Assembly (NCBI RefSeq): GCF_033473495.1
Contig: NC_088937.1
Location: 930,001-994,000, forward strand
Reading direction: 5' to 3'
DNA length: 64,000 nucleotides
DNA from: Cercospora beticola
Taxonomy: Eukaryota; Ascomycota; Dothideomycetes; Mycosphaerellales; Mycosphaerellaceae
The position numbers and the translations under genes are program-made. Positions 34,993 to 46,279 of the stretch are shown piece by piece (position 1 is the stretch's first letter; each line of letters opens with the position of its first letter). The notes beneath the pieces are model-generated. The model was not told the origin of the DNA and made no database searches. It saw only the letters and a list, made by a program, of their open reading frames with translations.

Positions 34993-35046
34993 TACGTCGC
35001 GCTGGATGCATTGATTGAAAGAGACACTGACACTGACTCTACGCAG
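34993..35046 (+). other. Probable 5' UTR intron of GAPDH
   Basis: A donor GTACGT, a CACTGAC/CACTGACT branch region and an acceptor CTACGCAG delimit 54 nt, ending 38 bp before the ATG. Leader introns are known in fungal gpdA promoters and can affect expression. This one is inferred from splice consensus only. Confidence 0.5.
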
Positions 35047-35084
35047 CTTCCACAACACACACCACAACTCGAAACACCGCAAAT

Positions 35085-36486
<1,402 letters not shown>

Positions 36487-36623
36487 TGAACAGTAGCTAG
36501 CCACTAGCCAGCTAGATTATGAGCATGACAACTTTCAAACACAGACAAATGATAGTCTCGTGATGATTCGATCAAATCTTCGTCCTTTTTGCTGCCTCTG
36601 CTCCCTCCAAATGCCACTTGACT

Positions 36624-38954
36624 CTATCTCCTGTTCTGATACGAAGGCTTGAACATCCGCTTCGCCTTCTTCTTCATATCTTGTCTGGCAGCACCAGCTG
36701 AAATCCCAGCAGTCCCATTAGTCCCATTAACCGGATTCGGCGCATTCGTCGTCGTATTATACGTAGCATTCGCCGGCAGAACCGCAGACTGCATCGTCCC
36801 ATTACCCTCTCGATAAGTACTCTCAGCCGGTCCAACACTCTTATACTGCTTCCAATGTTTCTTCCCAGTAGCAATATCTTTACCATTAATCGCTCGCTCA
36901 AACATTTCTAATGCGAGTACAGGCTGATAAAAGGGAACTTCATGTCCACTTTCATACACCCTCACAAAAGCGAAATTATCCGATTATTTGACTTGCCCGT
37001 GAACAATGTTATCCAAAGTCGTGACGTTTTCGTAGCCTGCGGAAGAGAAACCTGGTGCGTTGACCTTTTCGGCTATGACTTGGCCGCCGCTGGTAGCCGA
37101 GATTTGTTAGTGTTAGTGTATGTGGGTGGTTGTTATTGTGTAAGGAGAACGGGTATTCTCGGAGGATGAGGGAGATGTCTAGCTGGGGTGAGGTTTTAGG
37201 ATGAACTTGCAGCCAGTTGCCTAGGAGGAGAGAAACATATATTAGTTATTGATTTGCTATGCAATGCGTGATGTTGGAAGAAAAGAGAAGCTTACAATTG
37301 TAATCTGCGTCTCCGGCGAATTGAACGACGTAGATGCCGTCTTCTACTAAGCTGCGGACTGCGGCGATCGTGCCTGATTCTCGATCATCGTCGCCTGTGC
37401 TACCAAAGGCATTGCCGACGGCACTGTTGGATTCGCTGAAGTTTACGAATGCGCCGATGGCTTGTTGTACTTTTGGCGTATTGAGGTAGTCCACGTAGTA
37501 AGAATATGGGAATGGATCGGGAGAAAGTTCTCGGATATCATATTCGTCGCGGTTGGCCACGTTGTCGAGAACGGATTCCACTTCGTTGGCACAGAAGGTA
37601 TCGGCTGCGGAACAGATCTAGCGGGTGTCAATGACAAAAGTCGCTTCTAGGAGACTGTTATGATACCTCGTTGATGCCTCTGTTATAGCAATCCAGAGTC
37701 CGGTCATAGCAATTGCCAGGTCCGTACATTGCGTTGTACAACTGATTTTTGGTGGACTGGTTGTATGGATCATAATCATACGTGTTTCCGGGGAATACCG
37801 TGAAATTGTAGAAAGCAGCGTACTGTACCAGTGGGTCGTACCATCCTTTGGAAGAAGTCAGCCAAAGGCATACGAATAAAGCTTTATGCTGTGAGCGATG
37901 CGTACCATTTCCGATCAAGAGAGTCGACAGCTTGATGTGATGCGCTCCTGGCAACGAGGACTTCTCGATCAAGTCATTTTGAGATTCGATGTATGCGTTG
38001 AATATGGGTCCGTAATGTCCACCATATGATTCAGTTGCAAAATTGAACTCGTTCCTGGAATATTGCGGGAAGGCTCCCATGACTGGAAAAAGCACAAGAG
38101 GTATCAGTAAACACAATTTCCCCAAACGACACAACCTTTCCAAAGCAGAGTGCGCGCTCTCACTCGTTACCTAGGCTCGAGGCACAACTATCTTGCAGAC
38201 ACATTTTTGAGGTGCCGCAATACCTGACAAAGACTAGAATGTCCAGTGTTCTGGATGATAGATTCAAATCTCCAACGAAAAGGTACTCGACTTACATCCT
38301 TGCAATGTGCGCCACATGCTCGGTGCCGCATCAGCAGTTGAGTTGGCAGTGTTGGTCAAATTTGGGTAGCTGTAAGTTCCGCATGTATCTCCAGCAAAAC
38401 CGAAGCAGGTCGCATTTGGCAGCTGGGCAACTTGTGATGATTTCGTCTCATATCCAGAAACGGGAGTCGAGTAGCTGAAGCCCACCTGAGCAGGATGGTC
38501 GATGAACAACATGTTCGAGGCATTGCTGACCATTTTTAGAAGTGATTGAGTATGACCTTGAGAACACTTACTTCCAGGCGTGCTCATTCGTATAGACATT
38601 TCCATCTGCATCCACACCGCATGGCCCCAGTTCCTGGAAGAGGCCAATCATGGAAGATGATCCTGGTCCTCCATTGATCCAGACTGTCAAGGGCGCTTCT
38701 TCTGGACTTCCGTTGCGGCTTTCGAAGAACCAGAAAAAGACATGCTGATCTTCGAAAACGTCGACATATCCTGAATAGCTTTTCACTCCTGGTGTCAATT
38801 CGCAAATGCCTTCAGGCACTTCCTTCCATCGGACTGGAATATCGAGGTATCCTGCTGTGGTCGTTAGATCTGTCGGAGGCGTTACGAATTGGGCACTCGC
38901 GGTGGCAGAGAAAAGCAGCCCAAGAATGCAAGCACTGGACAGCATGGTAGCCAT
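36624..38954 (-). CDS. Serine carboxypeptidase (S10), interrupted by an in-frame TAA
   Basis: Seven exons reconstructed by homology: 38954-38572, 38525-38296, 38082-37906, 37845-37667, 37617-37296, 37220-37211 and 37089-36624. A signal peptide ([20 protein letters not shown]) is followed by [13 protein letters not shown], then [15 protein letters not shown]. The catalytic Ser is S223 ([10 protein letters not shown]) and the Asp is D428 (GDADYNCNWL). The catalytic His is H483 ([12 protein letters not shown]). The sixth exon is only 10 nt and is followed by a GC-AG intron; together they rebuild NCNWLGGQV. In the last exon a TAA at 36986-36984 (codon 469) interrupts an otherwise intact frame before H483. 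Translation would give a protein lacking the catalytic His and the last ~120 residues. The tail is Asn/Thr-rich and basic. Without the stop the length would be 588 residues. Confidence 0.85.
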
Positions 38955-39669
38955 TTCCTGATACTCCCTCGTCCACCAGACGGGGCAATGGAAACTACTT
39001 ATCTACTCAACGTATGAAGCCCTACCTGCTACCTTCCACTTTTGTGCCTGCGATCAGAGCACGGGCACAGTCGTGACTGTAACGCAATGACGATGTTCTG
39101 CACTGTCTAACCGCATGTAGGAGATCGTCCCTCGAGTACAGTGGGCTTAATGGCGATAAGGATTTTAGTCACTCCGGCTGAATTTGAGTACGAGGTCGCC
39201 ACGGTTTTGAAGTCCCCCGGGCGCGGCAAAGTATGGCGAGCCTGAAAAGCCATTGCACAGTGAGCTCTCAAGAGCCACTTGTGTCTCGAGCTCTGTCCTC
39301 AATGCTGTGCTGGTCCGGCACACAGTCAACATGTCTGAGAAGTGGCGCCAGAAGCGCATGTCTTGTCAATGCTTGACCAAGCTTGCCGTTGGCAGACCCA
39401 CAAAACCTCGGGAACTGCGGCAATATCACGTGGAGATCCTCCTTGGGAACCAAAGTTAGCCCGACTACCTTCCCCTCTTTGCTCTTAACCTCCATTCTCC
39501 AGCGACAATATCCTACTAATTGACCCTTTTCAACAACATCAGCAAAGTGCCTTGAGTGCCGTGTGGATGTCGACTGCTTGAGCATTGGACGTCCACTGCG
39601 CTGGCCGCTGCTGCGACTTGGGCTGGTCCCAGCGACACCGAGCTGCGAGTGGAACGCGCGGCGCAGAGG
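38955..39669. promoter_or_regulatory. Divergent upstream region, carboxypeptidase / ARS-binding protein
   Basis: About 700 bp between divergent starts. It also contains the questionable minus-strand frame listed next. Confidence 0.4.
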
Positions 39670-39684
39670 ATGTATCGCCAGCAT
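39268..39684 (-). CDS. Questionable 138-residue ORF overlapping the abp2 start
   Basis: From the ATG at 39684 the frame encodes an Arg-rich N terminus (MLAIHPLRRAFHSQLG) that looks like a mitochondrial presequence. A fairly ordinary stretch (KGQLVGYCRWRMEVKSKEGK) follows, then LVPKEDLHVILPQFPRF. It overlaps the first 15 bases of the ARS-binding protein gene on the other strand. No family was recognised. It may be a real small divergent gene or a chance frame. Confidence 0.3.
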   Translation of the reverse strand: MLAIHPLRRAFHSQLGVAGTSPSRSSGQRSGRPMLKQSTSTRHSRHFADVVEKGQLVGYCRWRMEVKSKEGKVVGLTLVPKEDLHVILPQFPRFCGSANGKLGQALTRHALLAPLLRHVDCVPDQHSIEDRARDTSGS

Positions 39685-41919
39685 GGCGGCGGTGCGGAAG
39701 CTGAACAGCAATATCAACTTGGTGACAATACAGGCATGACGCCCTTTGGCCAGACACAATTCGGCTCTACGATATATGATCACCAGAACTTGCACCCGAC
39801 GACGGGGAATCATGCCAGAAGCTCGCCCAACGGTTTCGCGGGATCGACACAGGCTTCCAGCATGCACAGCGCATCACCAGGACGCGACAGCGTGTTCGGC
39901 TTCAAACCAATGGACCGGTCTTTGCCGTCCACAGACGTAACAGCAGAGAACCTGACACAGACCTTCGTAGACTTCATACTCTATTGCAATCCGAATTTCC
40001 CAACAGATGTGGACACGACCGCTCTCAGGTCCGGCTTTGAAGGTCCACCGAAGAGCGACGGGAAAGACTTCAACACTTGGGATCTGTTTGTGCTCATTCG
40101 AAAGCTCGAGCATAAGGAGATCAAAACATGGAACCAACTTGCACTGGACCTCGGTGTAGAAGCACCGGACACTTCAAAAGGCCAATCTGTGCAAAAGGTC
40201 CAGCAGTACACCGTGCGTCTGAAGCGATGGATGAGGGCCATGCATATTGATGCATTTTTCGAATACCTATTCGGAAAGCAACACCCGTACTTCACAGACC
40301 TACCTCCGCCGAATGACCCATACCCTGCCAGTGGCAGGGACGGTGTCGTTGCGGAGGAGGACTTGGCCGTCAGAGCACTCGATCCATCATTCAGACCCAA
40401 ACGAGGACGACGCAGGAACTCCGAGACTGGCGCCAGTGATACTGCTGCGGCAGACTCCAGCAACAAGCAGCAATCCGACCCTTACTCTGCGGTTCCCTTC
40501 AGCGCTCACCCAGGTGGCCAACAAGATCCATGGGCCATAGCCTCTGCAGTGACGCCGCAGACCTTTGCGCCGTGGTCAGCAAAGCCTTCTGCCCCCCATG
40601 CAGCATCATCGAGTCTACGATGGCAGCTGGGACACTCGCAGACGCCGAGCACGCCGCACCCGTTCAGCGCCGTACCAACATCAATGTCTGCACATATCGA
40701 TGCTGCATTTGAACAGGAACCGCGATCAGCAGTAACACCTTCAGCTCGCAAGCGAAGGAAGCACGGGCCTGCGGTGTCTAGTGCCTGGCCGTCGTCAAAC
40801 GCGCCTGGAGCGAAACCACGAGGTCGTCCTCCAGCCAGTCGCAATGTGCAGGATGGGCCATTTGGAACCTTTCCTGTAGACCCCAACAACACGAGAGGAA
40901 TAAGCCAACCTCAAGGATCACCTCCTGATCCAAGCACGAGACAACCGACCTCACAACCTCAATCGCCACAAGCATCGTCCTATGAATTTGTTCCACATCC
41001 TGGAAGTAGACCAGGACGGCTGTCTCTGCAAGTGCCGCCACATACAGGTGCTCCAGTCCGTCTAGCTACACCGCCTGCTTTGCAAGTGAACGGTGAAGCA
41101 AAAGAGCTGGAGACCAGAAGCGACTCGGACGACCCGCATCGTGCGTTCCTGGCTCAGGCATCTGCTGATATGCAGCTCGCGACAGAAAGATCTGCACGAA
41201 CACCACTTATCGCAGACAGACCTGTTCCAGGCTTCTCATTTGAGGCACTGAAGCGCGTCTTGACTAGTGACCTCCTTCGTGCCGAAATACATGGCAGACG
41301 ACAACGCTTCAGCGGTGATGAGGCCAAGCGCCTTGCGGACTCCATGCTAGATCGAATCAATGTGCCCAGGACAGAAGCTAACCCACGAGACGATATCGCC
41401 AGACTGAGCGCTGCCACATGGCTGGGTGTGGGTGACCAAGCGAATGTCCCATTAAATACTGCTGCCGGGCATGGGAAACGTGTTACAGTGACCCGCTTTC
41501 GCACAGACCACGAAGGGTACGAAGAGATAGTAACCGACGAGGGCGCTATGGAAGGAATACGAGAAGTCTTCGATCTACAGTGGCATGCAAGTATGGGAGG
41601 CTGTGTAGGTGCCTTCGAAATGAAAGGGCTTTCTCTTGCGGGACGAGCGGCTGCTATGGACGGCCCCACCGAAACGGTACATGATATGATGATGCGAAAG
41701 AGTATCGAGGCTATACATAAGTTGGATAAGAACGGCTGGGTCGACGAAAGTATGGCTGACATTGCTCGATCAGCAGCGAGAGCGCGGCAGGTCGGCGAAG
41801 AAAACATCGACTGGAAAGCACGGTGCAAAGCTCTCGAGTTCGCTGCGAATGTGGCAAAAGGGGAAGTGGAAAGGACGAAGAAGAGGATGTTTGAGAAGAT
41901 TATGGATGCTGTGCTGTAA
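39670..41919 (+). CDS. abp2: ARS-binding protein 2 (Abp2) family
   Basis: The product is 749 residues from one exon. The first ATG in frame is at 39670; the upstream GTG at 39556 is discounted. The conserved Abp2 region starts after about residue 80 (TAENLTQTFVDFILYCNP). It continues through FNTWDLFVLIRKLEHKEIKT and QYTVRLKRWMRAMHIDAFF to FEYLFGKQHPYFTDLPP. The family is named for fission-yeast Abp2, which binds AT-rich replication-origin DNA. The centre is a long disordered Pro/Ser/Gln-rich linker with basic patches (RPKRGRRRNSE). The last ~200 residues form a second conserved block (FEALKRVLTSDLLRAEIHGR) ending in a short coiled coil. A replication-origin or chromatin role is by homology. 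Confidence 0.85.
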   Translation: MYRQHGGGAEAEQQYQLGDNTGMTPFGQTQFGSTIYDHQNLHPTTGNHARSSPNGFAGSTQASSMHSASPGRDSVFGFKPMDRSLPSTDVTAENLTQTFVDFILYCNPNFPTDVDTTALRSGFEGPPKSDGKDFNTWDLFVLIRKLEHKEIKTWNQLALDLGVEAPDTSKGQSVQKVQQYTVRLKRWMRAMHIDAFFEYLFGKQHPYFTDLPPPNDPYPASGRDGVVAEEDLAVRALDPSFRPKRGRRRNSETGASDTAAADSSNKQQSDPYSAVPFSAHPGGQQDPWAIASAVTPQTFAPWSAKPSAPHAASSSLRWQLGHSQTPSTPHPFSAVPTSMSAHIDAAFEQEPRSAVTPSARKRRKHGPAVSSAWPSSNAPGAKPRGRPPASRNVQDGPFGTFPVDPNNTRGISQPQGSPPDPSTRQPTSQPQSPQASSYEFVPHPGSRPGRLSLQVPPHTGAPVRLATPPALQVNGEAKELETRSDSDDPHRAFLAQASADMQLATERSARTPLIADRPVPGFSFEALKRVLTSDLLRAEIHGRRQRFSGDEAKRLADSMLDRINVPRTEANPRDDIARLSAATWLGVGDQANVPLNTAAGHGKRVTVTRFRTDHEGYEEIVTDEGAMEGIREVFDLQWHASMGGCVGAFEMKGLSLAGRAAAMDGPTETVHDMMMRKSIEAIHKLDKNGWVDESMADIARSAARARQVGEENIDWKARCKALEFAANVAKGEVERTKKRMFEKIMDAVL

Positions 41920-42375
41920 TATATACTCATGTAGTCGCGGATCTGAGAAATGTACACACTTGTACCTGGTCCGATGTCAAGAGATGAAAGAGACTTCTCT
42001 GCTGCTATCAGTGAGGCGTCAGCTACAGAAACTGCCATAGCCAAAGCGGGCAGTGACTAGACCCCGAGAATGGCAAAGACATGCCACCATTCCCAGAAGT
42101 AAGCCACTTGGATAACACAAACGCAACCCAGGAGTCCGACCTTCTCCGGCCATTCATCTATCCAAAACAACCAGCAAGCAATAACACGTTCAGGGAACAG
42201 AGGGCATGCCCATAAGCAGAACATCCCAAGAAAACAGGGGTATATAGCGGTCAATCTTCGCTAATTCACACCACACAAAACGCAAAAAAAATATGCACAA
42301 CCTGATGACCTGACCTGATCTTCTGACCCCGGAGTAAAGCAGAACAATACTCCGTACAGCGAACGCACTTTCGCT
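41920..42375. other. Convergent spacer between abp2 and hookA
   Basis: 456 bp between two convergent genes. A short A8 run lies near 42283. No gene was seen. Confidence 0.5.
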
Positions 42376-44211
42376 CTATCGTCGGCCACCAGAAATCCCA
42401 CTCCCAGGCCCAACCATCCCCCTCTGCTTCCCAATCCAACTCTTCGGCTCCTGCCGTCGCCTCCCCAACGAAACCCCATTATTCTGCAACCGATTCGAAA
42501 GATCATACCACGCAGTAGCCATCAACCGATTCTCGCGCTGTAGCGCCGCAATATCCTGCGGAAGCGGAGCTTCTTTCGGTTGTTTTTGTAAATTGTCTAA
42601 TTCTCGTCTGAGGTCGGCGATTGTTTGTTCGCGTTCTTCGAGTTGTTGCGCGGTTTTGGATTGTTCTTCGGCGTTTTGAGAACGGGAACGGCCTGCGTCT
42701 TCGAGGGTTGCGTTGCGTTGGGAGGCTTGTTTGAGGCGGAGGTCGGAGGCTTCGAGTTGTTTTTCGAGGAGGGCGACTTTTTCGGCCCATTGTTTGGTTT
42801 GGTCGTTTTCGCGAGAGGTGGGTTTGGGTTTCGGGTCTTCGGAGTCTTTTGTCGGCGGTTCTGGAGGATCGTGGTCGATTTCGTCTTCTGGGCCGGCTTC
42901 CTGGAGCTTGTTGCGGAGTTCTTCGATCACCTCGTGATCGCGTTCTTGTCGTTCTCGAGCAGCTTCGAGCTTTTGTGCTAGTACTCGCGCGTCGTATTCG
43001 GCGTGTTTTCGTGTCGTAGTCAGCTCGTTGATTTGATACTCCTGGTTCCGGATCAGGCCCTTCTTCTCGATGATCTCCTTTTCCAAGCCGGCCTGGAATT
43101 GTTTCAGGCGATCAAGCTCCTCTAGCCTCTCACTCGCCTGCTTGAGCTCTTCCCGCAACGAAGCATTCGCCTTCTCTTGTTCCTGCAAAGCTTGGATCTT
43201 CTTCTTGAGATTCTCGTTCGCCTTGACCTTCTGGTTCAGATCTTCGTTCTCAGCGCGCAGTACTTGGAGATCATCGCGTAGCTTCTGTCCGGCTTCTTGC
43301 TCGTCCTTGAAACGCTGTATTTGCCTCTCGTAGTTGTCAACCGCCTCTTTAGATGTCTGCAGCTGCGCTTCTAATTCATCGATGTAGGCTCTATCGTTGT
43401 CTGCCTGGCGTTGCAGCTTCTTTAGATCATCTTCAGCACCTGCTGGCCGTCCCCGATTGTTGATCTCCGATCGGTATGCATCGAATGCCTCTTGAAGCTG
43501 TTCCTTGTCTTGCTTCAACGCTTGTAATTGCTGCTGTGCGGTCTTATGGCTGGCCTGCAGCTTTTCAATCGTGGCCTGCGCCTGCAGTAGCTCTTCTTCT
43601 TTCTCCAGCATTGGGTCTCCAAAGAGGCCTCCATTCTGCTTGCTCTCTGCCGTAGCAGGCCTTCGCTCGGGCAGCTCCTGCTCCGACTGATATGCCGACT
43701 CGTCCCTGCTCAGCGGCTCCGAATCTGGGGCTTCTGCATCCTGCATGCTTCGAATCTCGTACGCGATTGCCATGGCGTGCTCATTGCCCAGTCCCAACAA
43801 CCTCTTTCCCATCCTCTGATTCGACTCAGGCGAAGCCATGGCAGCCCTAATGATCTCCATAATGAGCCTCTCGAGGTGTGGGATAGACGACTCAGCAGCA
43901 ATGGCCTTCAAATCCGGTCCATTGCTCACGCCAGCAGAGTCATGCCCATTGCAAACATCGCGATAGTAAACCGAAAGCTGCTTCTCGAGGTGCTTGAGAT
44001 TCTGCCACTTCCGAGTCCAGTCGCTGGAAGCTTCAATATCCGGCTCTGGCAGGCTGCCAGCGAAGTAGGCCGGGTCGACGTCCTGGAGGATGCCCCACAG
44101 CACCTTACCGTCGCTCAGGTCGCCCAGCTGCTCCACCTTGCCCCCATCGTCGAATGATCTGACCCAGGCCAGCAGGCTGTCCCCCAGCGAGTCCGCGTCG
44201 GAAGAAGCCAT
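42376..44211 (-). CDS. hookA: Hook-family dynein adaptor (HookA)
   Basis: The product is 611 residues from one exon. The N-terminal ~160 residues are the Hook domain, a calponin-homology-like fold (LLAWVRSFDDGGKVEQLGDL, DGKVLWGILQDVDPAYF). It ends with GLGNEHAMAIAYEI, which binds dynein light-intermediate chain. From about residue 205 to 560 the protein is almost continuous coiled coil, Gln/Glu/Lys/Leu-rich with heptads and short breaks. The C-terminal block (DIAALQRENRLMATAWYDLS NRLQ, without the space) is the conserved cargo-binding end seen in Aspergillus HookA. There it links early endosomes to dynein-dynactin through the FHF complex. The stop at 42376 follows a Gly/Arg-rich tail. Length is typical of fungal HookA. 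Confidence 0.92.
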   Translation of the reverse strand: MASSDADSLGDSLLAWVRSFDDGGKVEQLGDLSDGKVLWGILQDVDPAYFAGSLPEPDIEASSDWTRKWQNLKHLEKQLSVYYRDVCNGHDSAGVSNGPDLKAIAAESSIPHLERLIMEIIRAAMASPESNQRMGKRLLGLGNEHAMAIAYEIRSMQDAEAPDSEPLSRDESAYQSEQELPERRPATAESKQNGGLFGDPMLEKEEELLQAQATIEKLQASHKTAQQQLQALKQDKEQLQEAFDAYRSEINNRGRPAGAEDDLKKLQRQADNDRAYIDELEAQLQTSKEAVDNYERQIQRFKDEQEAGQKLRDDLQVLRAENEDLNQKVKANENLKKKIQALQEQEKANASLREELKQASERLEELDRLKQFQAGLEKEIIEKKGLIRNQEYQINELTTTRKHAEYDARVLAQKLEAARERQERDHEVIEELRNKLQEAGPEDEIDHDPPEPPTKDSEDPKPKPTSRENDQTKQWAEKVALLEKQLEASDLRLKQASQRNATLEDAGRSRSQNAEEQSKTAQQLEEREQTIADLRRELDNLQKQPKEAPLPQDIAALQRENRLMATAWYDLSNRLQNNGVSLGRRRQEPKSWIGKQRGMVGPGSGISGGRR

Positions 44212-45051
44212 CGGGCTGGCTGGCTGGGCGATGTCGCGTCAATTCTCTGACACTCCGTTCACGCGCCGTCTACGGTGCTCTGCGGGCACGTGCTGCTCGA
44301 GGGAGGGCGCAGCAGCAGCAATGGCAGTGTCAAAGTGTCATGGCCGCGTGGGCAGAAGAAGCGGAGTCTCACACATGGACAGGGCAAGGGCAGCGTTGGC
44401 CGGCGTCTCATCAAGATTTCACCAAAAACACAATCTCACGCCTGGCAATAGCTTTGCTGACTGTGCCTCTGCGCGAGTGGATACCCCATGTCACGCCAAG
44501 CCCCGCCTATTCCCTGCCAGGCAAAGCTGCTGCGTGTCTTGCCTCCTGCAAGTCAGAGACAACTTTCCCAATCGTCGCAGCGTACCGCATGGACGCACAG
44601 CTGCAACTGTCTCGGATGCACTCACGCGACACGGGAACTGTATCTCAACGTCGACTGTCACAAACTCAACTGGCAAAGTCAACTCATTGGCAACACGCCC
44701 GTCTTCATTATTTCTGTTGCTTCGCTCATCATGCTGCTAAAATCTAGCTGCACTTGTCTGCTAATACTCTACACCCAATTCATTTCCTCCCGTTTCATCA
44801 GTCGTCAAGTCAAAACTTTCTATGGTACAAATGAGCCGTGCTCTTTCGTCACTCCCTCCAGGCCGTTGCGTTTGAGTCATGCATCTCCCTGAGATGTGGT
44901 CGTCGTGTCTGATGTCTATAGCGTTGGCGTCAATGGCGTTAGATTTGGTCGTGAGCTCATACCAGGAACCGCTGGCTTGCTGAATGCTGCGCATAAGAAA
45001 ACCCGAAAAAGCACGCTATGCAGATGCTGGTAACTTAAAAGGAAACCCTCT
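44212..45051. other. Intergenic: hookA promoter / Myb gene 3' flank
   Basis: About 840 bp. A plus-strand frame (44090-44740) overlaps the hookA start antisense and has no recognisable content. Nothing else was seen. Confidence 0.45.
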
Positions 45052-46279
45052 TCACCGCCGCAGTGTCTCGGTCGTGGGAACCGGTGGCAGAGTGTAACGT
45101 ATCTGGTTGGGCGGCGGACCCGTGACATCGTGAATCGAAGGCAGGGCTCCTCTTCCCATCGGTCCTGAAGCTGCGACGGATCTTGCGCTGTCCGCTCTGT
45201 GTCGCAATGCAGCGTGAGCTGCGGCGTCGTCGCTGTTGCTTCGGAGCCTTGACTGTACCGGTGAGACGGGATGCGAAAGCGATTGCGGGATCTGAGGCAG
45301 AGAGTGATTGTGCGTGTGGGAATATCCCATGCCGGGCAGTGCTGCACCGCCACCGGACGAAGGTGATGTGCTGGCACGACCCTCTGATCCAGGACCTGCT
45401 TGTGCGGCTCCTGAGCCTTGCTGTCCTGCCAAGTGAAAGACCGGGACATTCGCTCTTTGTGCCATTTCGACTTCGCCGATCTGCCAGTGCATCGCTTCGG
45501 CCGCTCGCCATGGCAGTTGCATCTCCTTTGAGATCTTCTCCCACATATCCTTCTTGAATCTAGACATACAGATTAGTGTTGAGCATTGGCTGGTCGTGGT
45601 GACCGGCGACCCACCTCTCGTATAGACGAGCGAGTTTGTTCTTCTTCTCCTCGTCCCATTCCGATCGTCGCTCGAGATAGTTTTGAAAGCGAAGACGGCA
45701 ACTGATGGCGCTACGACCGGGCAAATGCTTCGAAATGTCTTCCCATTTCATGCCATTGCCCCTCAGTTCGATTATCGAACGGTCTTCGTCAGCAGTCCAC
45801 TTGGACTGCTTCTTCTTCGCGGGTGTCTCGGAAGGATGAGGATGTGGAGGCGCCAGACGCTTGTTACTTGGTCCTGCAACGTGAGAAATGGGTATAGATA
45901 GGCCAAGTCTTGGATCTGGCATTGATGTTGGAGGATAGGGCGAGTAATTTGCTACTGGGTGGTAGTGAGGCGGTCCCGGTGGGTACTGCTGCGGCGGATA
46001 ATGCATGGTCTGCATTGGTGGAAACGCCTGGGGCACTTGACGCTGGTATTCGACGGGTGGTGCTGGATGAGGTGCTGGAGTCGTTGCACTCGTGATTGTT
46101 GAAGTGTGAGCAGAGCCTGGGTTATCGTCTCGGGCTCTGCTACTTGTCGATGCCTTGGAGCTGTTGCTAGCATTGCCTGGAGAGGATGCTGCTTTTGGCC
46201 GCTCCAGCAGCGACGAGATATCCACGTTGGCGGCCCTCGCTGGCTTCGAGGCCAGCTTGTCCACGGGTATGGAAGTGAT
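45052..46279 (-). CDS. Myb/SANT-like DNA-binding protein (5' end unresolved)
   Basis: Two exons are supported: one from about 46279 to 45615 and one at 45559-45052, with a 55-nt intron joining ER to FKKDMWEKI. The first repeat is KWTADEDRSIIELRGNGMKW followed by EDISKHLPGRSAISCRLRFQ, a clear Myb helix-turn-helix. The second, after the splice, is ARLYERFKKDMWEKISKEM with PWRAAEAMHWQIG. The N-terminal half is Pro/Tyr/His-rich. The frame has no ATG at its left end: the GTG at 46264 is not credible. An acceptor CGCCAG at 46280-46285 leads into ITSIPVDKLASKP, so at least one upstream coding exon exists that I could not place. Likely a transcription regulator. Confidence 0.75.

Larger units (their letters stand above)
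33734..35084. promoter_or_regulatory. GAPDH upstream region
   Basis: About 1.35 kb. The left half shows no gene. The right half holds the GAPDH promoter: a TATA-like box, pyrimidine-rich stretches and a probable 5' UTR intron (listed separately). A GCAGCAGCAGCA run occurs near 34540. Confidence 0.5.

Noticed and set aside
44090..44740. 216-codon plus-strand frame
   Set aside because: It overlaps the 5' end of hookA antisense and has no recognisable content.
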